Source of the DNA: Lentisphaeria bacterium UBA4640
GTDB taxonomy: Bacteria > Verrucomicrobiota > Lentisphaeria > Victivallales > UBA1829
DNA length: 14,496 nt
Assembly (NCBI GenBank): GCA_002405835.1
Contig: DHMO01000035.1
Coordinates: forward strand, 26,520 to 41,015
Direction of reading: 5' to 3'
Shown here: one piece after another, positions 7,306 through 14,483 of the stretch
Position numbering within the stretch: position 1 is the first letter of the stretch
Layout of the letters: each line of letters opens with the position of its first letter
Made by a program: the position numbers and the translations under genes
Notes under the pieces: model-generated
What the model saw: only the letters and a program-made list of their open reading frames with translations
Told to the model about the DNA's origin: nothing
Databases searched by the model: none

Positions 7306-7334
7306 ACTATATAATGAAAAACATCGGAATGCAA
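7306..7334 (-). promoter_or_regulatory. Promoter candidate for the 7283-5419 gene pair
   Basis: On the minus strand TTGCAT (7334-7329), a 17-bp spacer and TATAGT (7311-7306) lie 22 bp before the start codon, giving a short leader. The -35 is identical to that proposed for the Hcp operon. Confidence 0.5.
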
Positions 7335-7353
7335 ACTGTTTTGCGGAATATTC

Positions 7354-7381
7354 TTGACTTTCCGTTGCTGTATGGTAAATT
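7354..7381 (+). promoter_or_regulatory. Promoter candidate for the LacI-family regulator gene
   Basis: TTGACT (7354-7359) and TAAATT (7376-7381) are 16 bp apart, ending 21 bp before the regulator's start codon. It is arranged back to back with the minus-strand promoter at 7306-7334, so the two transcription units share a 119-bp control region. Confidence 0.45.
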
Positions 7382-7402
7382 ACGGAAAACACGGAGCGTA
7401 AA

Positions 7403-8383
7403 ATGAGAAAACCTGCGGGGAAAGGGGTTCGGGAGATTGCGGAGGCGACGGGATTCAATATCTCGACCGTTTCGCGCGCCCTGAACAACCGGCCGGGCGT
7501 TTCGGCGCAGGCTGCGGCGGAAATTATCCGCGCGGCAAGAAAAATCGGATGGAAAAACGGGAAGACAACCGTGTATGCGGTTCTCCTGCCCGGAAGCAGT
7601 GTCGCGCTCGCCTGGTACACGCTCAATATGCTCGACGCCATCCGCGACGAGGCGCTGCGGCGCGGCGTGCTGCTCGAAATCTTCTTCGCCGACCATGCGG
7701 AGCTCCTGAGAGAGCGGACTGTGGACGGTATTCTTTCGCTGGATTTCAGCTCGCAGATCGTCCGCAAACTCAGCACGGTGCTGCCCGTGGTCTGTCTCAA
7801 TGATTTTTCGTGGCGGATCGGCGACATCTATTCGGTCTGCTCCAATGCGGGGCAGGGCGTGCGGCGCGCGGTCTCTCTCCTGCTCTCCTACGGTCACCGC
7901 AAAATCGGAATGCTCATCAACGGCAGCCGCGATACCGAAAGCAACCGCGAGCGTGCGGAGGCGTTTGAAACCTGCATCGCCAGCTGTGCTCTGGATCCGG
8001 TTTCTTCCGTTCAGAGCCGTTCCGCTTCTCCGTCGGGCGCCGGGAATCCGTATCTGTTCGGGGATATGCAGCGGCTTGTGGAGACGGGCGTCACTGCGGT
8101 GATCAACTGCGGCGAAAGCGAGTCGGTCGAGGCTCTGACCGCGCTCCGGCTCTGCGGCCTGCGCATCCCGCAGGATATCTCCCTGATCTGCTGGGAGGTT
8201 CCCCGTTTTTCCAAATATCTGGATCCTCCGCTGACGACCGTTCAGCAGAATTTTGAGGTGCTCGCCCGCGAAGCATTCGACATGCTGGAGCGTCTGCGCC
8301 GCGGCGAAGCGGTCTCTTCCGATGTTCTTGTCGACTGTCTTCTGCATGAACGCGGTTCGGTTGCGATTCCGGCTCATAAATAA
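7403..8383 (+). CDS. LacI/GalR-family transcriptional regulator
   Basis: This 326-residue protein has an N-terminal LacI-type helix-turn-helix at about residues 8-30 (VREIAEATGFNISTVSRALN), then the hinge-helix region through about 50 (SAQAAAEIIRAARKIGW). The rest is a periplasmic-binding-protein-like effector domain from about 57 (VYAVLLPGSS) to the C-terminus, including GHRKIGML near 167-174, RIPQDISLICWE near 255-266 and the dimer-core style PPLTTVQQNFEVLAREAFDML. Start is supported by GGAG 6 nt upstream of ATG. Family members repress or activate sugar-use genes and respond to sugars or sugar phosphates. The two glycosidase-type genes downstream are its likely targets, though many LacI proteins act elsewhere too. 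The effector cannot be read from sequence. Length is normal for the family. Confidence 0.93.
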   Translation: MRKPAGKGVREIAEATGFNISTVSRALNNRPGVSAQAAAEIIRAARKIGWKNGKTTVYAVLLPGSSVALAWYTLNMLDAIRDEALRRGVLLEIFFADHAELLRERTVDGILSLDFSSQIVRKLSTVLPVVCLNDFSWRIGDIYSVCSNAGQGVRRAVSLLLSYGHRKIGMLINGSRDTESNRERAEAFETCIASCALDPVSSVQSRSASPSGAGNPYLFGDMQRLVETGVTAVINCGESESVEALTALRLCGLRIPQDISLICWEVPRFSKYLDPPLTTVQQNFEVLAREAFDMLERLRRGEAVSSDVLVDCLLHERGSVAIPAHK

Positions 8384-8504
8384 TATTGCGCTTATTTGCG
8401 TTTCTGTTGCTTTCTTTTGCGTTGATTCCCCGATATCAGCTCTTGTTTTTTGCGGTTGCGCGGTGCAAATTATGGAGGAACCTGAAAAACAGAGGAGTTG
8501 TTCC
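8384..8504 (+). promoter_or_regulatory. LacI/GH130 intergenic region with repeated TTGCG elements
   Basis: This 121-bp gap holds four TTGCG-type elements in the same orientation: TTGCGCTT (8386-8393), TTTGCGTT (8395-8402), TTTGCGTT (8416-8423) and TTTGCGGTT (8449-8457). The two identical ones are spaced exactly 21 bp, two helical turns. A related TTTTGCGG lies in the regulator's own upstream region near 7339-7346. They may be binding half-sites, but no matching inverted half was found and LacI operators are normally palindromic. No clear terminator separates the genes. A weak AT-rich inverted repeat, AAATAA (8379-8384)/TTATTT (8392-8397), is the only hairpin seen. Confidence 0.3.
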
Positions 8505-9467
8505 ATGAGAGAAAGAGGTTACAAATCGCTGCTGACCCGTTATGAAGGGAACCCGATCTTTGCACCGGAGGAATTCCCGTGGTGTCCTGCGGACCAGGTG
8601 TTCAATCCCGGTCAGGTCATGACGCCGGACGGACGCACCATTCTGCTGATCGCGGTTATTCCGCGCAATGAAAAATTCGCCCGTTGCCATGTTGCGGAGA
8701 GCTCCGACGGAATCCACTTCACGATCCGCAAAAAGCCGATTTTTGAAGTCGACCCGGAGAAGAAATTCGGCAATCTTGATTTTCATCCCATCGACTGCCG
8801 CGTGACTTATTTTGCAGAGGAGAACTGCTACTACATCATCCGTCCCGCAAACTCGGAATGGGGCTGCTGCGCTCTGCTTTACCGCACAACCGATTTCGAG
8901 ACGGTTGAGCCGATCGAAATCACCGCGCTTCCGCACAACCGCGTGCCGTGCCTCTTCCCCGAAAAAATCAACGGACAGTATGTCCGTCTGGAACGTCCGT
9001 ACAGCGTCGGCGCGCCGTATGAAAAATCATTCGCGCACATCTGGCTTTCCCGCTCGAACGACCTGATTCACTGGGGCGAGCACCGGCCGCTTCTCAAGCG
9101 CGACTTCGCGCCCTGGAACGGTCTCAAAGTCGGTCCGACCGTTCCCATCAAAACCGAAAAGGGCTGGCTTGAAATCATTCATGGCGTGCAGAACACTTTC
9201 TGCGGTTTCCGCTACAGTCTCGGCGCATTGCTGCTCGACCTGGAGAATCCGGAAAAGATTCTCGGCTGCATGAAGAGCTATATTCTGGCTCCGGAGACGG
9301 AGTATGAGCATCTCGGCGTCATTCCGGAAGTCTGCTTCGCAACCGGTGCAGTCGTTGTTCCGGAAACCCGCGAACTCCGCATCTACTACGGCGGTGCGGA
9401 TACAACCATCAACCTCGCAACCGGCAACGTCGACGAGATTGTCGAATGGTGCCTGGAAGGAAGATAA
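8505..9467 (+). CDS. GH130 family glycoside phosphorylase (beta-mannoside phosphorylase type)
   Basis: The chosen start is the ATG at 8505 with AGAGGAG 7 nt upstream, giving 320 residues. An in-frame ATG at 8472 and others further up lack a good ribosome site or lie in the regulator gene. Family marks are the N-terminal GNPIF (16-20), FNPG (33-36), the region HPIDCRVT (94-101) where D97 sits at the usual catalytic acid position, and the C-terminal YYGGADTTINLATGNVDEI, typical of GH130. GH130 enzymes use inorganic phosphate to split beta-mannosidic bonds, releasing mannose 1-phosphate; some members are hydrolases instead. The protein is intracellular (no signal peptide). The substrate cannot be fixed, but pairing with an alpha-galactosidase suggests mannobiose or other manno-oligosaccharides from galactomannan. 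The next gene starts 2 nt after its stop. Confidence 0.9.
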   Translation: MRERGYKSLLTRYEGNPIFAPEEFPWCPADQVFNPGQVMTPDGRTILLIAVIPRNEKFARCHVAESSDGIHFTIRKKPIFEVDPEKKFGNLDFHPIDCRVTYFAEENCYYIIRPANSEWGCCALLYRTTDFETVEPIEITALPHNRVPCLFPEKINGQYVRLERPYSVGAPYEKSFAHIWLSRSNDLIHWGEHRPLLKRDFAPWNGLKVGPTVPIKTEKGWLEIIHGVQNTFCGFRYSLGALLLDLENPEKILGCMKSYILAPETEYEHLGVIPEVCFATGAVVVPETRELRIYYGGADTTINLATGNVDEIVEWCLEGR

Positions 9468-9469
9468 TC

Positions 9470-11608
9470 ATGAATATCCTGATTGACAAAAACAACACCC
9501 GTTTTCTTCTTACAAATGATGTGATGAGTTACGGCTTCACGTTGATGGAGACCGGGCTTCCCGTGAACCTTTACTGGGGCGCTCCGCTTTTCTGCGCGGA
9601 TGACATGCCGACTCCGGAACAGCGTCAGGTTTACCGTCACAGAGGCATGGCGGATGTGACTGCGTTTTACCGTGAGCTTTCCGTTTTCGGCGGAAAATTC
9701 TTCGATGAATCCGCGCTCAAATTCACCTTTTCCGACGGCGTCCGCGCGTCCGATTTCCGTTTCACCGGATTCGAGAAGGGCGATGACACGCTCGTTCTCT
9801 CCTTCCGCGACGCCATGCACCCGCTGGTGCTGAAGCTGCGTTACAAACTCTATAAAGAGGTGCTCGTCCGCTCCTGTTCTTTCGTCAACGAGGGAACGGA
9901 AGGCATCGGCGTTGAAAATTTTGCTTCCGCGACCTGGCATCTCCCGGGAGATGTGACCGACTGGCGCGTCACTCATCTCGCCGGACACTGGGGCAAAGAG
10001 GCGATGCCCTGCCATGAAAAGCTCACCCCCGGCAAGTTCACCATTGAGAGCCGCACCGGCATTTCCGGACCGTACCACGTTCCGTTTTTCGCTATGGACG
10101 ATGGTTCTGCGAACGAGTTCTCCGGACGCGTCTTCTTCGGCGCGGTCCTCTGGTCGGGCAACTGGAAAATCGTTTTTGAGCGCGACTGCTACGAGCGCAG
10201 CAATGTCTCCGGCGGCATCAACGATTTCGATTCCCGCTTCACTCTGAAGCCGGGCGAAACGTTCGACACTCCGGATTTTGCCGCCGGCTTCACTCCGTGC
10301 GGATTCGGCGAAATGAGTCGCATCCTTCATCGCTGGCAGGATGATTCGCTTCTGCCGGCAGGCGTTGCGCACAAGGAACTTCCGATGCTCACGAACACCT
10401 GGGGAAGTCTTGCGCTGGATGTCAATGAGACAAATGTGATTGAGACTGCCCGTACTGCCGCAAGAATCGGTTCCGAGCTGTTCGTCATTGACGACGGCTG
10501 GCAGCATGCCCTGGGCGACTGGTATCCCGATCCCGTCAAATTCCCGAACGGTCTCCGTCCGGTGATCGAGGAAGTCGCCAAGCTCGGAATGACTTTCGGT
10601 CTCTGGATTGAGCCGGAAGCGTTTGAAATCAAGAGCAATCTCTACAAGGAGCATCCCGAATGGGCAATGGCTTACCCCGGCTGCGAACCGGATGTCCGCT
10701 ACCGCGGCGACGCCGACCGCCACAGCATGATGCTCAACCTCGCCAAGCCCGAAGTAGCAGATTTCCTCTACACTTCCATTCATAAATTGGTCGCGGAGAC
10801 GGGCATCAGCTACCTGAAGCTGGATATGAACACCTTCTTCTCCTCTCCCGGCGGCGCGGATCGTCTCTGGATTGATTATGCGCGCAATCTCGACAGAATC
10901 TTCCAGACTCTCTCGAAAGATTTCCCGTCACTTCTGATGGAAAACTGCGCAAGCGGAGCCGGACGCGCTTCACTTCAGATGACCCGTTCGTTCGGACGCA
11001 TCAATCGCAGCGACAACCAGGATGCGCTTGATATGCTGAAGCTGCATGAGGGCTTTACCTACATGAACATGCCGCGCATGGCGGGCGGAGCGTGCCACAT
11101 CAGCGATACGATGCGCCATGTGAACAACCGCATCACACCGCTGAAGTTCCAGGCATATTGTGGAATGCTCGGCTCGCTCGCATGCGGCAAGCCGCTCGGC
11201 AAGTGCTCCGATGAGGAAATCGCGGAAATCCGCTCTTATGTCGACCTCTACAAGAAGTTCCGTCCGGTGATTCACAACGGGAATTTCTATCGTTTGGCAA
11301 GTGCGTTCGAGCATCCGTATGCGATCTACGAGTATGTCGCAAAGGACCGTTCCGAAGCGGTTGTCTTTGTGCTTGGCGCATCCATCCAGTTCGGTGACCG
11401 GGTTCCGTTCTTCCTGGTTCCGGGCCTTGATCCGGATGCGGTTTACGAGATCGAATGTCATGGAACGGTAATTCCGGATCAGGCGGAATATTTTGCGGAA
11501 TTTGCAAAGTACAGCCCGATGACCGGACGCGGTCTCGCACAAATCGGTCTTCATGCCGCTCTGTTTGGCGATTACGATTGCCGTATTCTGCATCTCAAGC
11601 GGAAATAA
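9470..11608 (+). CDS. GH36 family alpha-galactosidase
   Basis: The start is the ATG at 9470, 2 nt after the previous stop, with GGAAGGAAG inside the end of the GH130 gene as ribosome site. The 712-residue product has the GH36 order: N-terminal beta-sandwich domain (about 1-300), a TIM barrel (about 300-620) and a C-terminal beta domain. Catalytic marks are FVIDDGW (338-344), GLWIEPE (377-383), YLKLDMN (448-454) with D452 as expected nucleophile, ENCASGAGR (491-499) and RSDNQDA (513-519) with D515 as expected acid/base. The 63-residue distance between the two aspartates is close to that in characterised GH36 enzymes. Leu replaces the usual Trp in KWD. No signal peptide is present, so it acts on imported oligosaccharides. 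It removes terminal alpha-1,6-galactose; in tandem with GH130 it would complete breakdown of galactosyl-mannosides. An alpha-N-acetylgalactosaminidase specificity cannot be excluded. Confidence 0.93.
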   Translation: MNILIDKNNTRFLLTNDVMSYGFTLMETGLPVNLYWGAPLFCADDMPTPEQRQVYRHRGMADVTAFYRELSVFGGKFFDESALKFTFSDGVRASDFRFTGFEKGDDTLVLSFRDAMHPLVLKLRYKLYKEVLVRSCSFVNEGTEGIGVENFASATWHLPGDVTDWRVTHLAGHWGKEAMPCHEKLTPGKFTIESRTGISGPYHVPFFAMDDGSANEFSGRVFFGAVLWSGNWKIVFERDCYERSNVSGGINDFDSRFTLKPGETFDTPDFAAGFTPCGFGEMSRILHRWQDDSLLPAGVAHKELPMLTNTWGSLALDVNETNVIETARTAARIGSELFVIDDGWQHALGDWYPDPVKFPNGLRPVIEEVAKLGMTFGLWIEPEAFEIKSNLYKEHPEWAMAYPGCEPDVRYRGDADRHSMMLNLAKPEVADFLYTSIHKLVAETGISYLKLDMNTFFSSPGGADRLWIDYARNLDRIFQTLSKDFPSLLMENCASGAGRASLQMTRSFGRINRSDNQDALDMLKLHEGFTYMNMPRMAGGACHISDTMRHVNNRITPLKFQAYCGMLGSLACGKPLGKCSDEEIAEIRSYVDLYKKFRPVIHNGNFYRLASAFEHPYAIYEYVAKDRSEAVVFVLGASIQFGDRVPFFLVPGLDPDAVYEIECHGTVIPDQAEYFAEFAKYSPMTGRGLAQIGLHAALFGDYDCRILHLKRK

Positions 11609-11634
11609 GCGGAGCGTCGGTCACGCTCAAATCC

Positions 11635-11674
11635 GGCGGAGAAGAGTTCCGGCTCTCTCCGCCTTTTCTTTTTT
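11635..11674 (+). terminator. Rho-independent terminator of the GH130-GH36 unit
   Basis: GGCGGAGA (11635-11642) pairs perfectly with TCTCCGCC (11656-11663). The inner GAG/CTC continues the stem after a bulged A, around a TTCCGG loop, and TTTTCTTTTTT follows at 11664-11674. It begins 26 nt after the alpha-galactosidase stop codon. Confidence 0.88.
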
Positions 11675-11683
11675 GAAAAAGAC

Positions 11684-11720
11684 AAAAAAATTCCCGGCAA
11701 ACTTGTTTCAGTCTGCCGGG
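11684..11720 (-). terminator. Rho-independent terminator of the minus-strand polyproline gene
   Basis: CCCGGCA (11693-11699) pairs with TGCCGGG (11714-11720), and ACT/AGT can extend the stem. On the minus strand the hairpin is followed by a seven-T tract (A-run 11684-11690). It starts 8 nt beyond the stop codon of the 11729-12094 gene, so this and the plus-strand terminator stand tail to tail. Confidence 0.85.
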
Positions 11721-11728
11721 ATTCAGCC

Positions 11729-12094
11729 TTACCAGCGTCCTCTGTGATGACGCGGCGGAGGCGGCGGTGGCGGAACATCATAAACCCGCGGTCCGGGACC
11801 CCATGCCGGCGGCGGTGGCGGCGGAGGCGGCGGATATGCATAGAACGGTCCCGGCGGAGGCGGCGGGGCGGGGTACGCATAGGCTGGAGCCGGTGTCACA
11901 TAGACCGGCGGAGGCGGCGGGGCAACCGTGTAGACCACGGGCGCAATTGCGCTCCGGACGACTCCGACGATTCCCGCGGCAAGCGCGACTCCGTCATTGT
12001 GGTAATGATGCGGCGGCGGAGGTGGCGCTGCAAACGCGCTCCCGCACACGGTGACGGAACAGACTGCTGTCAGAAGAAATTTCATTGCTTCCAT
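11729..12094 (-). CDS. Small secreted polyproline/tyrosine-rich protein
   Basis: The 121-residue product begins MEAMKFLLTAVCSVTVCGSA and has a signal peptide with likely cleavage after AFA at 22. The start at 12094 has AGAGGT 6 nt upstream; the ATG three codons later is also possible and keeps the same signal peptide. About 38 residues are proline, in runs of 5, 5, 5, 9 and 7, separated by Tyr, Val and Ala (VYVTPAPAYAYPAP, FYAYP). A Gly/Ala/Val-rich segment at about 35-58 may be a membrane or glycine-zipper-like helix. His/Arg-rich residues end the chain (RHHRGRW). Such composition suggests an extended envelope or surface polypeptide; no enzyme motif is present. The long proline runs would need elongation factor P for efficient translation. 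It follows the antiporter gene on the same strand by 95 nt, so it may share a transcript or have its own promoter; no clear one was found. Confidence 0.75.
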   Translation of the reverse strand: MEAMKFLLTAVCSVTVCGSAFAAPPPPPHHYHNDGVALAAGIVGVVRSAIAPVVYTVAPPPPPVYVTPAPAYAYPAPPPPPGPFYAYPPPPPPPPPAWGPGPRVYDVPPPPPPPRHHRGRW

Positions 12095-12174
12095 AATAGC
12101 ACCTCTCTTTGTGTTTGGTTCAGATCTTTTCTTTTGTTTGCTCAGAACTGTTTCTGCTCCATATAACGTTGTAA

Positions 12175-12199
12175 AGAAAACTTTATTGTTTAGTTTTCT
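12175..12199 (-). terminator. Weak AT-rich hairpin after the antiporter gene
   Basis: AGAAAACT (plus 12175-12182) and AGTTTTCT (12192-12199) form a perfect 8-bp stem spanning the antiporter stop codon. It is AT-rich and lacks a real T-tract, so it may be an mRNA stabiliser or chance rather than a terminator. Confidence 0.25.
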
Positions 12200-13524
12200 A
12201 AATTATTTTTCGGCTTCCGGATGACGAGGATGGAAATCAGCATGCAGAGTCCGAGCAGATACGGATAGCAGAGGAACTTCAGTACGTCAATGGAGGATAC
12301 TTCCGCCGTCCCGCGCGCCAGTCCGATTGCGACGAGGATCTGTGCTCCGTAGGGAATGATGCCCTGAACGATGCAGGAGGAGGTGTCCAGCAGGCTTGCC
12401 GCGCGTTTGGGCGGGACATTGTAGCGTGTGGCAATATCTTTTGCGATCGGCCCCGCAATGACGATTGCGACCGTGTTGTTTGCCGTGAAGAGGTTGACCG
12501 CGCTTACAAGAGCCGCGATGCCGAGTTCCGCCCCGCGGTATCCGCGGATCAGCGGTTCGATCTTCTGAAGCAGATACTCAATGCCGCCGTTGTAGCGGAT
12601 GACGCGGAGGAGTCCGCCTGCGAGCAGGGCGACGATCAGGGTTTCAGACATGCTCAGCGCGCCTTTCCCCATGACGTCAAGGAAGTTCCAGAAGCTGAAC
12701 GCTCCGCTGACCATTCCAATTACGCCCGCAAAGACGGTTCCGAAAATCAGCAGCGCCATCACATTCACGCCGAGCACCGCAAGCACGAGAACGGTCAGAT
12801 AGGGAAGCACCGCGACGCAGCTCTTCCAAGTGATGATCGGGTGTTCAATTCCGCTTGTCCCGCTGTGTCCGAGGATGAGATAGGCGACGATTGTCAGGAG
12901 TGCCGCCGGAATTGCGATGCGGATATTCGAGCGGAACTTGTCGCGCATTTCCACATTTTGTGTGCGTGTCGCCGCAATGGTTGTATCGGAGATCATGGAG
13001 AGATTGTCGCCGAACATAGCCCCGCCGACCACCGAGCCGAGGCAGAGTCCAAGCGAGATTCCGACGCTCTCCGTCAGTCCGATTGCAATCGGTGCCAGCG
13101 CGACGATGGTTCCGACTGAGGTCCCGATGGAGATTGAGATGAAACATGCAACGAGGAAGAGTCCGCAGACCAGCAGGTTCGCCGGCACGAACGCAAGCGC
13201 GATATTGACTGCCGCGTCCACCGCGCCCATTGCTTTTGCTGTGTAGGCGAATGAGCCCGCGAGAATGAAGATGAGGCACATCGTCATGATGTCGACATTT
13301 CCCATCCCGTGCGCGAAAAGCTCAATTTTGCTTTTGAGGGAAGATTTGTGGTCAAGCACCAGAGCCGTCGCGGATGCAACGATGAATGCGATTGGCATCG
13401 GCACTTTGTAAAAGTCGCCGGAGACGATTGAGAGTCCGAGGTAGAATAGCAGGAACACTCCGAATGGAATGAGTGCGCGTGCTCTGGGCGGTCGGGTTAG
13501 AGAAAAATCTGTAATATCCATCAT
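12190..13524 (-). CDS. NhaC-family Na+/H+ antiporter-like transporter
   Basis: The 444-residue product has about 11-12 membrane helices and the NhaC signature GGAMFGDNLSMISDTTIAAT (167-186), with D173 and D180 in the membrane core, plus SIGTSVGTIVALAP (132-145) upstream and LDTSSCIVQGIIPYGAQ near the C-terminal end, a pseudo-repeat of the same core. The family exchanges external protons or organic acids for internal Na+; NhaC homologues include Na+/H+ exchangers and malate-lactate or amino-acid antiporters, so the cargo is uncertain. Two ATGs stand together at 13524 and 13521; the first overlaps the upstream stop codon (ATGA), with AGGAAGAAG before it, indicating translational coupling with the secreted protein gene. 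An antiporter in an anaerobe would fit sodium or pH homeostasis. Confidence 0.9.
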   Translation of the reverse strand: MMDITDFSLTRPPRARALIPFGVFLLFYLGLSIVSGDFYKVPMPIAFIVASATALVLDHKSSLKSKIELFAHGMGNVDIMTMCLIFILAGSFAYTAKAMGAVDAAVNIALAFVPANLLVCGLFLVACFISISIGTSVGTIVALAPIAIGLTESVGISLGLCLGSVVGGAMFGDNLSMISDTTIAATRTQNVEMRDKFRSNIRIAIPAALLTIVAYLILGHSGTSGIEHPIITWKSCVAVLPYLTVLVLAVLGVNVMALLIFGTVFAGVIGMVSGAFSFWNFLDVMGKGALSMSETLIVALLAGGLLRVIRYNGGIEYLLQKIEPLIRGYRGAELGIAALVSAVNLFTANNTVAIVIAGPIAKDIATRYNVPPKRAASLLDTSSCIVQGIIPYGAQILVAIGLARGTAEVSSIDVLKFLCYPYLLGLCMLISILVIRKPKNNLEN

Positions 13525-14198
13525 AATTCTTCTTCCTGTTGGTTGTTTTTGTCTTTATTTTTATTTTTGGTTTTGTTCTTGGATTTTGTCGGTTTCTGCT
13601 GCCTGCTTCCGGTGTTGACATGCGTTCTTCTTCCGCCGGGAGTTGAGACTTGAAAATCAATGCCGTTTCCGCTGTCTTCCATGGGCTTTCTTGATCTTTT
13701 TGCCGGCTGGTTGTTCAGACTCAGATCTTCTGGGAATTTTTGCTGTGTGGTGACTGTTTCAATGACCATTCCGCGTTTCGGCTTTGCCTTTTCGATTTCC
13801 TGTTGATACTTTTTTTGAATATCATCGGGCAGATCGTCGGCCTTCACGAGCAGGGTTCCGCCCCAGTATGAGATCAGAGCTCCGTTCGCGGTGAAGCGGA
13901 TGATTTTGTATTTTTTTAGAATTTTCCCGCTTTTGGTTTTGAGGTCCGGTCTTCCGGCGATTGCCTCGCGCCGCTTTTCAATTTTTTTGATATAATCGGC
14001 GATTTTATGCATTTGGTCCTTCGGCCATTGTTCGAGCGGGATGGCCGTTACCCCTGCGCGGTGCATAATGGTGAGTCCTTCCGCAGTCCATGAAATAACG
14101 GAGTATTCGTGGTATGTTTTCCCGTTTGCCGTTGTAATATCTTCTGCGTGGAGGACACAAACCGCGATCAGACATAAGATTGAGAGTATATTTTTCAT
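13521..14198 (-). CDS. Secreted protein with two tandem SH3-like motifs, coupled to NhaC gene
   Basis: The chosen start is the ATG at 14198 (MKNILSILCL), with AAGGGG 9 nt upstream, giving 225 residues; the frame stays open to 14492 but that part looks non-coding. A signal peptide ends near LHA|ED at 18. Two copies of one motif follow: about 20-68 (ITTANGKTYHEYSVI, GLTIMH, GV, IPLEQWP) and about 85-131 (LKTKSGKILKKYKII, GALISY, GG, DLPDDIQKKY). The pattern T-x-x-GK-x-Y, then G-L/A-x-I, then G and LP resembles small beta-barrel modules common in PVC-bacterial hypothetical proteins. The C-terminal 80 residues are low complexity, ending in a Lys/Asn tract (KSKNKTKNKNKDKNNQQ) and EEEL. Function is unknown; a peptidoglycan- or surface-binding role is only a guess. 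It overlaps the antiporter gene by 4 bp. Confidence 0.75.
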   Translation of the reverse strand: MKNILSILCLIAVCVLHAEDITTANGKTYHEYSVISWTAEGLTIMHRAGVTAIPLEQWPKDQMHKIADYIKKIEKRREAIAGRPDLKTKSGKILKKYKIIRFTANGALISYWGGTLLVKADDLPDDIQKKYQQEIEKAKPKRGMVIETVTTQQKFPEDLSLNNQPAKRSRKPMEDSGNGIDFQVSTPGGRRTHVNTGSRQQKPTKSKNKTKNKNKDKNNQQEEEL

Positions 14199-14244
14199 TA
14201 ATGATCCCCTTCGTTTTCGGCGGGCATTGTCTGCCGAGTAATGA

Positions 14245-14272
14245 AATATACCCTGCAATACAAGTTTTTCAA
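14245..14272 (-). promoter_or_regulatory. Promoter candidate for the secreted protein-NhaC unit
   Basis: On the minus strand TTGAAA (14272-14267) and TATATT (14250-14245) are 16 bp apart, and the preferred start codon follows after a 46-bp leader. This position supports translation from 14198 rather than 14492. Confidence 0.45.
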
Positions 14273-14455
14273 AGGCGGATTCTGTTTTTTCTTCTATATT
14301 ATCTTTTTTATCTATGCCGCTTTTATATAAATCAGCATTTGCCATTGAGTCGCTTGTGCCACTCTTTCCGGTTTGTTCCGTCCTCTCTTTTCTTCCTGTA
14401 TCCTTCGCCCGCCATCTGTCTTCTGGAATTTTTTCCTGTTTTTTGTTTTTTCTGT

Positions 14456-14483
14456 TTGCATTTTCGCTGATCTCTGCTATATT
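14456..14483 (+). promoter_or_regulatory. Plus-strand promoter candidate at the right edge
   Basis: TTGCAT (14456-14461), a 16-bp spacer and TATATT (14478-14483) repeat the element pair seen upstream of the Hcp operon. If real, it would drive a gene starting outside the window, divergent from the secreted protein-NhaC unit. Confidence 0.3.

Noticed and set aside
8253..8504. N-terminal extension of the GH130 protein back to ATG 8253
   Set aside because: It would overlap the regulator gene by about 130 bp; GH130 homology begins just after the ATG at 8505, which has a good ribosome site.
7307..8506. A 399-codon minus-strand open frame over the LacI gene
   Set aside because: It is antisense to a clear LacI/GalR protein, Arg/His-rich and without family features; high-GC codon use produces such shadows.
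9386..10783. A 465-codon minus-strand open frame over the GH36 gene
   Set aside because: It is antisense to an intact alpha-galactosidase with all catalytic motifs, and its own translation shows no recognisable domain.
11744..12166. Arg-rich plus-strand frames antisense to the polyproline gene
   Set aside because: Poly-CCG codons read backwards give Arg/Gly/Ala-rich frames; the minus strand has a signal peptide, ribosome site and terminator.
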